From contig JAZBQD010000013.1 of assembly GCA_036583965.1 (NCBI GenBank), positions 10,104,763-10,168,762 of the forward strand: a stretch of 64,000 nucleotides of DNA, given 5' to 3'. Every line of letters starts with the position of its first letter. The stretch's first letter is position 1. This document shows positions 27,600 to 39,500 of this stretch, piece by piece. Made by a program: the position numbers and the translations under genes. This DNA comes from Prunella strophiata (lineage: Eukaryota > Chordata > Aves > Passeriformes > Prunellidae). The notes under the pieces are model-generated. The model made no database searches. It saw only the letters and a list, made by a program, of their open reading frames with translations, and was not told the origin of the DNA.

Positions 27600-28622
27600 C
27601 ATGGAGGAATCCCTGTTGGATGAGGATTTCCAGCAGCACAAGGGGATGAGCAAGGAGAGCCCAGAGGTGTTTAACAAGCTCTGGGGTCAAAGCTGTCACC
27701 AGGTCCAGCCCTGCCCCACAGGGATTTATTTGGCTGCTGAGTGTTCCCAGCATGGAATGTTCCATCCCAGGGGCAAATCCCAGCCTGGCCAGGAAGGCCC
27801 AGGGCAGGAATGAGGTCCAGGAGCTGGATTTGGGAGCCCAGCTCAGCACCCATCTCATTCCAAGGGCTCTTTTGCAGCTTGTTTTGTCTCCCAGCAAATC
27901 CTGCAGGATATTGATCCCTGCTCAGGCTGCTGCTCTGAGGAATTAAAGAAGCAGCAGCTGAAATTCCCCCAGGAGGATGGAAAGGTTGCTGGGCCTGCAG
28001 CACAAAGCTTTAATCTGGGAGCTGGGAAAGGGCTGGTTGGGATACTTGCAGCTGCCAGAGTGCCCTGTTTTGGGAATAAACTCAAAATTGCTCATCCAGG
28101 CAGCCAACATCCCTCTTGCCCCCCTGCAGCCAGCCTCCTCCTCTCACTGTTGCCCAGCATCCTTGACCCCGAGAAGTCTGGTGTGTATGCACTTCCTTTG
28201 GCCCATGGAAAGCAACACCACTCGACTGGTGCCTTTGAAAGTCCTGCTGTGGGAAGGCAGGGCTCCTGGGCTCCTCCCCACACAGGCCTTTTCCCATGTA
28301 GCATTTCCTATGCGTCCTGCTTCCCCTGTGTCCTCCAGACCCGGCAGTGGAAGCCTCTCTGTATGGGCAAGTTGCCCCTCCGTGGTCAGCAGGTCTGACT
28401 TTCTCAGCATCTTGTGACTTGCTTTTGTGTCAAACGTCACAGTGGAGGCATCCTCCTGAGGAGGAGAGATGACAGGTTGACTTCTCATGGGGTAACATGG
28501 CACCTCCAGTTTCAGCAAAGGATTTGAAAGGGCTTGAACACCCAGCCCCTTCCTCTCATGCTTTTGTAAGCAGGCTCTGATACTGTTGCCACAGAGTTTT
28601 TTGGGGTCAGTGGGACTGTGTC
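27600..28622. other. Intergenic, nothing assigned
   Basis: Unique-looking sequence up to the gap. A minus-strand frame of 124 codons (28518-28144) and a further frame running into the gap show no homology I recognise and no splice context. Confidence 0.4.
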
Positions 28623-29122
28623 NNNNNNNNNNNNNNNNNNNNNNNNNNNNNNNNNNNNNNNNNNNNNNNNNNNNNNNNNNNNNNNNNNNNNNNNNNNNNN
28701 NNNNNNNNNNNNNNNNNNNNNNNNNNNNNNNNNNNNNNNNNNNNNNNNNNNNNNNNNNNNNNNNNNNNNNNNNNNNNNNNNNNNNNNNNNNNNNNNNNNN
28801 NNNNNNNNNNNNNNNNNNNNNNNNNNNNNNNNNNNNNNNNNNNNNNNNNNNNNNNNNNNNNNNNNNNNNNNNNNNNNNNNNNNNNNNNNNNNNNNNNNNN
28901 NNNNNNNNNNNNNNNNNNNNNNNNNNNNNNNNNNNNNNNNNNNNNNNNNNNNNNNNNNNNNNNNNNNNNNNNNNNNNNNNNNNNNNNNNNNNNNNNNNNN
29001 NNNNNNNNNNNNNNNNNNNNNNNNNNNNNNNNNNNNNNNNNNNNNNNNNNNNNNNNNNNNNNNNNNNNNNNNNNNNNNNNNNNNNNNNNNNNNNNNNNNN
29101 NNNNNNNNNNNNNNNNNNNNNN
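28623..29122. other. Assembly gap, 500 N
   Basis: Exactly 500 N, a round placeholder as inserted by scaffolding software, so its true length is unknown. Adjacency of the two sides is supported only by the expected PTPN11-RPH3A order and orientation. Confidence 0.99.
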
Positions 29123-29520
29123 CAAGCACCAGGGACAGGATGTCAGGAGGAATCAAATCAAGTGTCAGGAGACAATTCCAGGGGGGAGCCACTTTCCTGA
29201 TTCACATTGCCAAGCAATTATCCCCGTGACAGCCCAGACAGCAGCGTTTTATCACAGCTGGGAGAGGGAATTGTGCAGATCAGCTCATCCAGAGCTCCTT
29301 TCCCAAGCCCACTGTGGGGATCAGCTGCATGTGTCAGCTCCCAGTGACACTCAGGATGTGCCAGAGCTGAAGGATTCCCAAGGAAAAGCAGCTCTGCCAG
29401 GGAAAAGCTGGAGATTTCTGCATTCTGCCACCAGCAGGAGCTGGGCTCAGCCACCCATCCTGGGATCCTGTCACTGGGAACAGCTGCAGTGCTCTGGGCA
29501 GAGAGATGGAAAGCCAAGGT

Positions 29521-32500
29521 CAGGATTCCATGGGGAACACAAAGGGATTCCATGGGGAACACAAAGGGATTCCATGTGATTCCATGGGGAACACAAAGGG
29601 ATTCCATGTGATCCCATCAGGAGCACAAAGGGTCTGGATGTGATTCCATGGGGAACACAAAGGGATTTGATGTGATCCCATCAGGAACACAAAGGGATTT
29701 GATGTGATCCCATCAGGAACACAAAGGGATTCGATGTGATTCCATCAGGAGCACAGAGGGATTTGATGTGATCCCATCAGGAGCAGGAGGGGTTTGATGT
29801 GATCCCATCAGGAGCACAGAGGGGTTTGATGTGATCCCATCAGGAGCACAGAGGGGTTTGATGTGATCCCATCAGGAGCAGGAGGGGTTTGATGTGATTC
29901 CATGGGGAACACAAAGGGATTTGATGTGATCCCGTCAGGAACACAAAGGGAGTTGATGTGATCCCATCAGGAACACAAAGGGATTCCATGTGATGCCACC
30001 AGGAGCACAAAGGGATTGGATGTGATCCCATCAGGAGCACAGAGGGGTTTGATGTGATCCCATCAGGAACAGGAGGGATTTGATGTGATCCCATCAGGAG
30101 CACAGGGGGATTTGATGTGATCCCATCAGGAGCACAGAGGGGTTTGATGTGATCCCATCAGGAGCACAGAGGGGTTTGGTGTGATCCCATCAGGAGCAGG
30201 AGGGGTTTGATGTGATCCCATCAGGAGCACAGAGGGGTTTGATGTGATCCCATCAGGAGCACAGAGGGGTTTGGTGTGATCCCATCAGGAGCAGGAGGGG
30301 TTTGATGTGATCCCATCAGGAGCACAGAGGGGTTTGATGTGATCCCATCAGGAGCAGGAGGGGTTTGATGTGATCCCATCAGGAGCACAGAGGGGTTTGA
30401 TGTGATCCCATCAGGAGCAGGAGGGGTTTGATGTGATCCCATCAGGAGCAGGAGGGGTTTGATGTGATCCCATCAGGAGCAGGAGGGGTTTGATGTGATC
30501 CCATCAGGAGCACAGAGGGGTTTGATGTGATCCCATCAGGAGCACAGAGGGGTTTGATGTGATCCCATCAGGAGCAGGAGGGGTTTGATGTGATCCCATC
30601 AGGAGCAGGAGGGGTTTGATGTGATCCCATCAGGAGCACAGAGGGGTTTGATGTGATCCCATCAGGAGCAGGAGGGGTTTGATGTGATCCCATCAGGAGC
30701 AGGAGGGGTTTGATGTGATCCCATCAGGAGCACAGAGGGGTTTGATGTGATCCCATCAGGAGCAGGAGGGGTTTGATGTGATCCCATCAGGAGCAGGAGG
30801 GGTTTGGTGTGATCCCATCAGGAGCAGGAGGGGTTTGATGTGATCCCATCAGGAGCAGGAGGGGTTTGATGTGATCCATCAGGAGCACAGAGGGGTTTGA
30901 TGTGATCCCATCAGGAGCAGGAGGGGTTTGATGTGATCCATCAGGAGCAGGAGGGGTTGATGTGATCCCCATCAAGGGAGCACAGAGGGGTTTGATGTGA
31001 ATCCCATCAGGAGCACAGAGGGATTTGATGTGATCCCATCAGGAGCAGGAGGGGTTTGGTGTGATCCCATCAGGAGCAGGAGGGGTTGATGTGATCCCAT
31101 CAGGAGCCTCCCACAGAGGGGTTTGATGTGAATCCCATCAGGAGCACAGGGGGATTTGATGTGATCCCATCAGGAGCACAGAGGGGTTTGATGTGATCCC
31201 ATCAGGAGCAGGAGGGGTTTGATGTGATCCCATCAGGAGCAGGAGGGGTTTGATGTGATCCCATCAGGAGCAGGAGGGGTTTGATGTGATCCCATCAGGA
31301 GCAGGAGGGGTTTGATGTGATCCCATCAGGAGCAGGAGGGGTTTGGTGTGATCCCATCAGGAGCACAGAGGGGTTTGATGTGATCCCATCAGGAGCACAG
31401 AGGGGTTTGATGTGATCCCATCAGGAGCACAGAGGGATTTGATGTGATCCCATCAGGAGCAGGAGGGGTTTGGTGTGATCCCATCAGGAGCAGGAGGGGT
31501 TTGATGTGATCCCATCAGGAGCAGGAGGGGTTTGATGTGATCCCATCAGAGCACAGAGGGGTTTGATGTGAATCCCATCAGGAGCACAGAGGGGTTTGAT
31601 GTGATCCCATCAGGAGCAGGAGGGGTTTGATGTGATCCCATCAGAGCACAGAGGGGTTTGATGTGATCCCATCAGGAGCACAGAGGGATTTGATGTGATC
31701 CCATCAGAGCACAGAGGGGTTTGATGTGATCCCATCAGGAGCAGGAGGGGTTTGATGTGATCCATCAGGAGCAGGAGGGGTTTGATGTGATCCCATCAGG
31801 AGCAGGAGGGGTTTGATGTGATCCCATCAGAGCACAGAGGGGTTTGATGTGATCCCATCAGGAACACAAAGGGATTTGATGTGATCCCATCAGAGCACAG
31901 AGGGGTTTGATGTGATCCCATCAGGAGCAGGAGGGGTTTGATGTGATCCCATCAGGAGCAGGAGGGGTTTGATGTGAATCCCATCAGGAGCACAGAGGGA
32001 TTTGATGTGATCCCATCAGAGCACAGAGGGGTTTGATGTGATCCCATCAGGAGCAGGAGGGGTTTGATGTGATCCCATCAGAGCACAGAGGGGTTTGATG
32101 TGATCCCATCAGGAGCACAGAGGGATTTGATGTGATCCCATCAGGAGCACAGAGGGATTTGATGTGATCCCATCAGAGCACAGAGGGGTTTGATGTGATC
32201 CCATCAGGAGCACAGAGGGATTTGATGTGATCCCATCAGAGCACAGAGGGGTTTGATGTGATCCCATCAGGAGCACAGAGGGATTTGATGTGATCCCATC
32301 AGAGCACAGAGGGGTTTGATGTGATCCCATCAGGAGCACAGAGGGATTTGATGTGATCCCATCAGAGCACAGAGGGGTTTGATGTGATCCCATCAGGAGC
32401 AGGAGGGGTTTGATGTGATCCCATCAGAGCACAGAGGGGTTTGATGTGATCCCATCAGGAGCACAGAGGGGTTTGATGTGATCCCATCAGGAGCAGGAGG

Positions 32501-32625
32501 GGTTTGATGTGATCCATCAGGAGCAGGAGGGGTTTGATGTGATCCCATCAGGAGCACAGAGGGATTTGATGTGATCCCATCAGAGCACAGAGGGGTTTGA
32601 TGTGATCCCATCAGGAGCACCGAGG
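29521..32625. repeat. 3.1-kb minisatellite, 31/32-bp units
   Basis: Roughly 98 units of GATGTGATCCCATCAGGAGC followed by ACAGAGGGGTTT (32 bp) or AGGAGGGGTTT (31 bp), or with CAGAGC for CAGGAGC (31 bp). Early units (29.5-30.0 kb) are more varied (GGGGAACACAAAGGGATT). Around 32.1-32.4 kb the 32- and 31-bp types alternate strictly, giving a 63-bp higher-order unit and an open minus-strand frame of 21-residue repeats. I see no start context or conservation to suggest that it is a gene. Confidence 0.96.
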
Positions 32626-32737
32626 GCAGCACTAACAGGGTCCAGTGAGGCTCAGTGGGTTTTGCTCAGGCACAGAATTCATCCCTGGTGTCTCATCAGC
32701 ATTCCCAGGAGCCCACTCAGCCTCCAGGGTGAGGTCA

Positions 32738-33118
32738 CAGAATCACAGAATCACAGAATCACAGAATCACTGGGCTGGAAGAGACCTTCCAGATCATCGA
32801 GTCCAACCCAGCCCCAACACCTCAACTGAACCCTGGCACCCAGTGCCACATCCAGTCTGTTTTTAAACACACCCAGGGATGGTCTGTTTTTAAATCCATC
32901 CATCACCTCCCTGGGCAGGTCACTCCAGAACTTTATCACCCTTTCTGTAAAAAACTTTTCCCTAATATCCAGCCTGTATTTCCCTTGGTGCAGCTTGAGG
33001 CTGTGTCCTCTGCTTCTGTCAATTCTTGAAGAAGGAAACCAACCCCACCATACTAAAACCACTTTTCAGGAAGTTGTAGAGAGTGATAAGGTCACCCCTG
33101 AGTCTTCTTTTCTCCAGG
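32738..33118 (-). mobile_element. CR1 LINE 3' fragment, well preserved
   Basis: It starts with four AGAATCAC units (the CR1 terminal octamer repeat) and continues through GGGCTGGAAGAGACCTTCC to TCTCCAGGG. The minus-strand frame still reads a CR1-like stretch with few disruptions, so this copy is comparatively young. Confidence 0.9.
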
Positions 33119-33292
33119 GCCCTCAAAACTCCCCCAGACAGAGATTTGGGGTGGAAAATGCAGCAAAGGAGCAGAGAGGGAGTCAGGGCATCAAACCCCA
33201 ACCCAGCATCAGCAGGATTTTTCATCCCTGGCACAACCATGGTGAAAAGCAAAGGGAATTCTCCAGAGGTGAAAAGCTTCTGGAGATGAGAA

Positions 33293-33600
33293 GATTGTGG
33301 AGAGACCTCACAGCACCTGCTGGTATCTGAAGGGGGTACAAAGGAGCTGGAGAGGGAATTTCATCAGGAACTGGAAGGGCTTCAAACAAAAGAGAAGGGA
33401 TTTAGATGGGATGTTGGGAAGGAATTCTTCCCTGGGAGGGTGACAAGGCCCTGGACAGGTTTCCCAGGGAAGATGTGGCAGCTCATGAATCCCTGGAAGT
33501 GTCCAAGGCCAGGCTGGAAGGGTTGGGAGCACCCTGGGATGGTGGAAGGTGTCCCTGCAGGGGGTGGAATGGGAAGAGATTTTTCTCCCACTTATTAAAC
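33293..33600 (+). mobile_element. CR1 LINE 3' fragment
   Basis: GTATCTGAAGGGGGTACAAA, AGGAATTCTTCCCTGGGAGG, TGGAAGTGTCCAAGGCCAGG and GATGGTGGAAGGTGTCCCTG. Together with the minus-strand CR1 at 32738 it forms a head-to-head pair. Confidence 0.85.
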
Positions 33601-34900
33601 CAAACCCATCCCTGGGTCTTGGACACTCTGACCAGCTGCTCTTCCCAAAACAAGGTGGTTTTGTTCCCAAGGTGTGCTGGGGGTGCTGCTCTGAGCTGGG
33701 ACAGGGAGGTTTGGGCTGTGCCTGGGATTCTGGGCAGGCAGATGGAGCCAGGGGGACCTTCCCTCCCCTGTCACAAGGAGCTTCTCCAGGTAAATATTTG
33801 CATCCTGGAGAACCAAAAGGAAAGCAAAGCCAGCACCAGCTGGGGCCCTGAGTTTCTGACTCTGTCCATCCTCTGCTCACAAACCCAATTCCTGGCTGAG
33901 CTGGGGTCATTTGGGAGAAGTGTTTCATTGGCACTCACTGCAGGAGCTCCCCAGCCCTGCCAGGCTGGGGTGGACAGTGAGGGCAGCAGCTGCTCCTGCT
34001 CTGCTTCCAGGGATGCCTCAGGGTTTAGTTTTTATGTTTTTCAGATTCTGTGCTGCTTTAGTGTGGGGGGCTGAGCTTCACATCAGGGGATGGTGAGCTC
34101 TGTGCAGAGAGCAGGGAGACAAAACAATTCCTGCTCCAGCTGGGGACCAAGGACAAATGATCCAAATCTCAGCCCAAGAGCACAAACCCCGTGGGCTGAA
34201 GAGAGAAAAACAAGCAGGATGGGACTGGAGAACCTAAAGCTGGAATGGGACAATGAACTCCAAGGTGCAAATGGAGCAGAGCTGATCCAAGGGAGAGACC
34301 CCTGTGACCACTCGTGCATTTTGGGACCATTTTGGTTCATCTTGGGTGCAGCCCTGGCTGGGCTCTTGTGCTGCCCAAGGTGGATCCATTGAGGCATTTT
34401 CATAAATCCCTGCTTTACTCTTTAGCTCTGTCCAGCCTCTGTTCCAGGGCAGCTTCCCAAGGCATCACCAACAGCAGGGGAGTGCCAGGAGCAGCTCCAG
34501 CTCCTCCTGACACCCACCCAGCTCAGCTCCCACGGGAAAAGGGATTTTTTTTCCCATTTGTTCCCCTTACCAAACTGGATCAGGAGGATCAGGCTGCCAT
34601 TCCCAGCCCTGCTCCATCCCCCAGGGTCAGGAGCAGCTTCCAGCAGGGCCATTCCTCCAGGAGAAGCCCAAAGCTCTGAGAGCACAGGGATGAAAGCTGA
34701 GCTGGGAGAGCCCCATTCCATACCAGGCATCCCATGGCAGCTCCCTCAGCTTTTGCCATCACTCCCCAAACTTCTGGCCATGCAGAGGAGCTCCCACCAC
34801 CACAGCTGTTGCAGTAAGGTGGAAAAATCATAAAGAAAGGCTTCATAAAATCAAGCCTGCTCTCCCAAAATCAGTGGTTGGCCTTGTCAAGCTGGCACTT
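33601..34900. other. Intergenic, nothing recognised
   Basis: Ordinary avian intergenic composition between a CR1 and the LTR-like array, with no coding, repeat or motif signal I can support. Confidence 0.5.
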
Positions 34901-34936
34901 TGCAGGTTCCCATGTGAAAGCAATCCTGGTGTGAGC

Positions 34937-35702
34937 AGTTTATTAACATAACAATCTGTTCCTGGGTAAAAAAAACAACTTGCACCTCAAAAAACTGTTT
35001 TTACACCTGTTGGACAGAAAAATGAAAACTGTCTCTCACAAACAACTTTTCCTGCACGTACACACCGAGGGTTTGAGTGACTAGTGAATGCAGGATAACA
35101 ACTTTTTATTAACCAATAAAGCAATTGGTTCCTGGGGAAAAAACAACTTGCACCTGAATAAACTGTTTAGATAGAACTAGCAGATAGAGAAATGAAAACT
35201 GTCTCTCACAAATAACTTTCCCTGCATGTACACACCAAGAGTTTGAGTGACCAATCAATGCAGAATAACAACTTGTTAATAATAGTTGTTACTAATAACA
35301 ACTTGTTAATAATAATTAATAAATGGCAAGAAAGCTCCTGACCAATTGGAGTCCCACATGAGCTCTGTAAAACTGTGTAAAAAGGAGTTATGTGAATAAA
35401 GAAGGGTTTTTTTTCCCCACATGAAGAAAATGGAGTAAAACTGTGTAAAAAGGAGTTATGTGAATAAAGAAGGGTTTTCTTCCCCATGAAGAAAATGGAG
35501 TAAAACTGTGTAAAAAGGAGTTATGTGAATAAAGAAGGGGTTTTTTTCCACCATGAAGAAAATGGAGTAAAACTGTGTAAAAAGGAGTTATGTGAATAAA
35601 GAAGGGGTTTTTTTCCACCATGAAGAAAATGGAGTAAAACTGTGTAAAAAGGAGTTATGTGAATAAAGAAGGGGTTTTTTTTCCCCCACCATGAAGAAAA
35701 TG
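34937..35702 (+). mobile_element. LTR-like nested tandem array
   Basis: Two direct copies of about 168 bp (34937-35103, 35105-35274; CTGTCTCTCACAAA, GCACGTACACACC) are followed by a CCAAT motif (GACCAATTGG). Five copies of a 60-65-bp unit come next, each with GTGAATAAAGAAGGG, i.e. an AATAAA signal. Duplicated enhancer-like blocks, then CCAAT, then AATAAA, is the order expected in a retroviral LTR (U3 then R), but no TG...CA ends, primer-binding site or internal genes are seen. It may equally be an unclassified satellite. Confidence 0.4.
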
Positions 35703-36046
35703 GAGTCCTGTGTGATTTATTCCAATACTCGACCCCACAGAGGCAGCCCTGGGTGTCCTCCCCACACCCCAAACACTCTCCCACCCCTCCCAAGGGGTCG
35801 GATGCTCAGCGGGGAAGGATGCCCCGCGCAGGGCTGGTGATGCCACATGACACAGCATCCAAAGGGCCTCTAAATAAACTCCCCCTCCCTGCCCAATTCC
35901 CTTCCTGCCCAATTCCCTGCGGGATGCAGGCGCTGGCACGTGTGCGGCCACACCCCCGCGTGTGCCCCCGCCAGCAGCTACCCCTTATGTCGCCAAAAAA
36001 ACCCCCAAAAAAAGCGTTTTTAAAACCTCTCAGAATTCAGCAACAA

Positions 36047-36092
36047 TCGCCATGGAGACCAATCACCGAAATCCCTGCGTTGCCATGGCAAC
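36047..36092. promoter_or_regulatory. Two RFX X-box motifs
   Basis: GTTGCCATGGCAAC at 36079-36092 is a perfect palindromic X-box, the site bound by RFX-family winged-helix factors. A second, weaker copy (GTCTCCATGGCGAT on the minus strand) sits at 36047-36060, 18 bp away. They lie in a short GC-rich element (about 35.9-36.2 kb) between the two genes. A role as enhancer is inferred; RFX sites are common in neuronal and ciliary genes. Confidence 0.6.
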
Positions 36093-36504
36093 GCCTTTCC
36101 CCATCCTGCCTGTTTATCCTGGAGCTGCCGCACCATTTATCGGCAGCGAGAGGGAGAGAATTTGAGAGCAGCCCTCCCTTAAGTGCACGGAAGCAGAAAA
36201 ATCCTCCGTGAGGAAATCACTATTAATAGAGATAAAACAGCTCCAGCACGGATCAGCCCTGGTCTGAAGAGCTCTGTGCCTGTGCAGAGCTGCTAAATCC
36301 CAGGAAAAGACTGGGAGAACTCAGCCTCAGCCACAGGGAAGGGGGCAGGGGAAGGCAGAGATGGAGAACACGAACTCACAGAAATTTGTGCTCATTTAAA
36401 GCACAATTAATTAACAGCAAGACCTGTAAGAGCAAGGCTGGGCTGCAAAGGGATGGGATCCTGGTTTTGGGATGGTTTGGGAAATGCCCCTGGAGTCTGT
36501 GGTA

Positions 36505-39500
36505 ACCACCAGTTATGCAGGTATTCCGTCTCGCACATGCGAAGACCTGAGGGAGGAATGGTTAGATGGAGGCGGCCTGTGGGGGGGCGGACGTGGCAAC
36601 TTTTGGCGAGGCGCCTGTGCAGAGGCGAGACCCTTTGAGACGGGGGGTTCGTGGAGCGGGTGAGTTGCTGGATCGTGCACGTGTGGGGGTGCTCTAGGTG
36701 CGCCAGTCGAGGTCCCGGGGTAGTCGGGGCGGTGAGGGTACGTCATGCTTTCGGCCGTGTTCCTAAGTAGACAACGTTGGCCTCGGTGGTCGTGCGGTGA
36801 CGGGCGGAGGGGGGGGTCCGGGGAAGTGTGGCTGCTGGCGTCAGGGGGCTATCAAGGCTAAGTCGGGCTGCCGAGGCAGGGGTGCGAAAGTGGGCGTAAA
36901 CATAAGTCCTGCCGGGGTTGATGGGTGGGAGTGCCGCTAGTAAGACAGCAGCGGGATGTGCGAGGGTCAGGAATTGGCCAAAGTAGTCTTTGTAAAGAGA
37001 AGCTCGGACGTTCCGCTGGCTAGAGGGGTGCGCCAAGGGGAGTGGGCGGAACTACGGGGCTCGGGGTGGAGACGGGGTCGCCTATTCCGAAGAGCACGGC
37101 GGCCGAGCGCGCATGGATCCTGGTGCGGGTCGGACGGTGCCGTCTCTGGTTTGAAATGACCAACGATCGAGTCGGGAGGCAGGGGCGATGGAGGGTCGGA
37201 TCAGGTCGGGGAGTCCGTGGTGGGGAGTGGGGGGGGAAAATCGGCCGTAAGGCCGGTTTCGGGACGGCGGAGTTGAAGATCGAGAAGCTGGGGTGTTATG
37301 GAGGCCAGCGAGGTACGGGGATGTCTGGGGTTGGGGTTAGTCGGGTTGGGATCGTCTCGCTGGCCGCCAAGCGCGCAAGGTAGGGCCGCACAGGGCAGGG
37401 ACACCTGGGGGGCAGGGCAAGCGGATCGATAACTCTCGGGAGCTACTCCCGGTGACGACCCCCACAGTCCTATCACCCTCCCTCCTCACTGCACCCCGCA
37501 CTCCCTGACTTCGGGCACACATAGTCGGGGCGGGGGATGCTCACGTCCCTCATTCACATTGATAAAACCTGCCTACAAAACTTAGATGTGACACCGAACT
37601 TCGGGGCTCCTGGGGCTGCGGGGCGAAGCCCCACTCTCTGCCACACATCATGGTGTTCGACAATACCGGGCGGTGGGCACAGAGCCGCCTGACTTGGCGG
37701 GGCTCTTTGGGTGGTGGGGGGGGGTTGGTGCGGGCAAGCCTGGGGTAGTGCGATGGCTATCACCTGCGGCGGACCTCGGTCGGTCATACCGGGATGTCAG
37801 CCCCTAAAGTCCCACCCCCCTTCCTTCAAACACTTCCTCAACCCGCACTCCCCCCATTCTCAATACACACGTGAGATTATGGCGGCGGCGGTTAGTCACC
37901 ACGAATATTAGCACCACCATACCGCTTGAAACACACCCCCGCTTCCACACTAAATACCCGTATTACTCCTCCCCACCCGGCGAGGGACGTGGTGGGCGGG
38001 GGCTAGGGGCTGGGCCATACTACGGACGTCGAGGGAGAGTGTGGTGCTACGCCTATTTGGGGGGTTAGCGTCCCGGCTGGCGTGGGCGTGCTCCGGCGAG
38101 GTGGCCTGGCACCCGTGCGTGGGTAGACCCACCTTTCGCTATACCAGTGCGGGTAGGCGGTCGTGCATGGGGGGCCTGCATCCGCATGTCGGGGGGGTCA
38201 CACCACTACCACACCCACCCCCCATACCACCATCTCCTTTAGTAACTAATCCCCTCCCCCACCCCCCAATTACACTACCCTCCCTCATCCCCTCTCTGCC
38301 CCACCACCACATTATACCTCTGGTACGCCAGTGGACAACCCTACCAGCAGGTTGTCGGGGCGTGCTGACGTCCCTGGCCGGAAACTGTGGCGGTGAGCAG
38401 GAATTGGACGCCTCAGCGGGTGGGCTGGAGTGAGCCGGCGGGTGGTTGGATGAAGTGGCCATGCGAGCGGGTGAGGGCAAGTGTGATGCCCTAGGCGAGA
38501 GACGTGTTCCCCTGGGTGCCGCCTTGATACCCGGGGGGGGTGGCGATGCGTAGGCGGCGGTGCGCGGTGCGGAGAGAGGCGGGCTATGCAAGCGACCGGG
38601 GTTAACGTAGAACACAACAAACTTCGAGAACGCCCTCGTACCGAGCGGTTACCCCCCCCCGTCCCCTCTCACCACGGCTGGACGGTCAGCGCCACGGTCG
38701 CTCGCCCAGCACCGGTTGAAATTCATGATCGAGTCAACTTGCATGCGCGAGGACGTGGTCACTGTTAGTGACGCACCTAGGTTAGGAGCACAATCAGCCG
38801 TGAGAGAGTACTCCTTGCTACAAAGATAGGGGACGTACGAACTGCCCAGCGTCTTCTTATGCTGGTTTAGACCCAAGGTCGCGAGGAGGGAAACACGTTA
38901 CCTAACGCACCGGTTGCCTTAGTTTAATGATGGGACCGCTCTACGGTGTGGATTGTTCAAGCGTACGAACGCTAAGCCGGAAAGGCCGCGGGGTGACCCC
39001 GTGTCGCGCGAATGAGACAGGGGCATGGGGGGAGCTCCCGTCGATCATGGGTAAGCCCCGTTGGGGTGCGGAACGGGGCGGTGGGAACGGAGGCCCGGCT
39101 TAAGAGGGGGCCCACTGCTCAAGCCCCCCCCCTACTTACCCTATCCGACCCACCACAACCCTAGGACCCACTAAGTCCTCCCGATATTGGCTCCGGTAGC
39201 GAGCCCCAACCCCCAACTGCGACAGGAACTCCCCTAAAAACCCCCAGCTTTCCACCCAACCACAACCGGCCGGTATGATCCTCGGCTGCGCGTGTATGCG
39301 GGGGGGGGGGGCCGGAGGGGGCGGCCTGTCCCCACGCGTTCGGGCGGGAGTGTGTGCCGGTGGGGTGCCCGGACTCGTGCGGGGAGAGGGTCCAAGGTGA
39401 AGACCCCCCAAGGGGGCAAATTGGGGAGCTGGCGAAGGCGATGGACCCAACACACCCACCCCCTGCCCAACATGGGGGGCGGGGCGGCTGCGGTGAGGGC

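Noticed and set aside
28144..28518. 124-codon minus-strand frame next to the gap
   Set aside because: No homology, splice partner or codon bias that I can support.
32109..32393. 94-codon frame of perfect 21-residue repeats
   Set aside because: A consequence of the 63-bp dimer period in the minisatellite; no evidence of expression.
29521..32625. CRISPR-like array
   Set aside because: Units are contiguous with no unique spacers, and the DNA is vertebrate.
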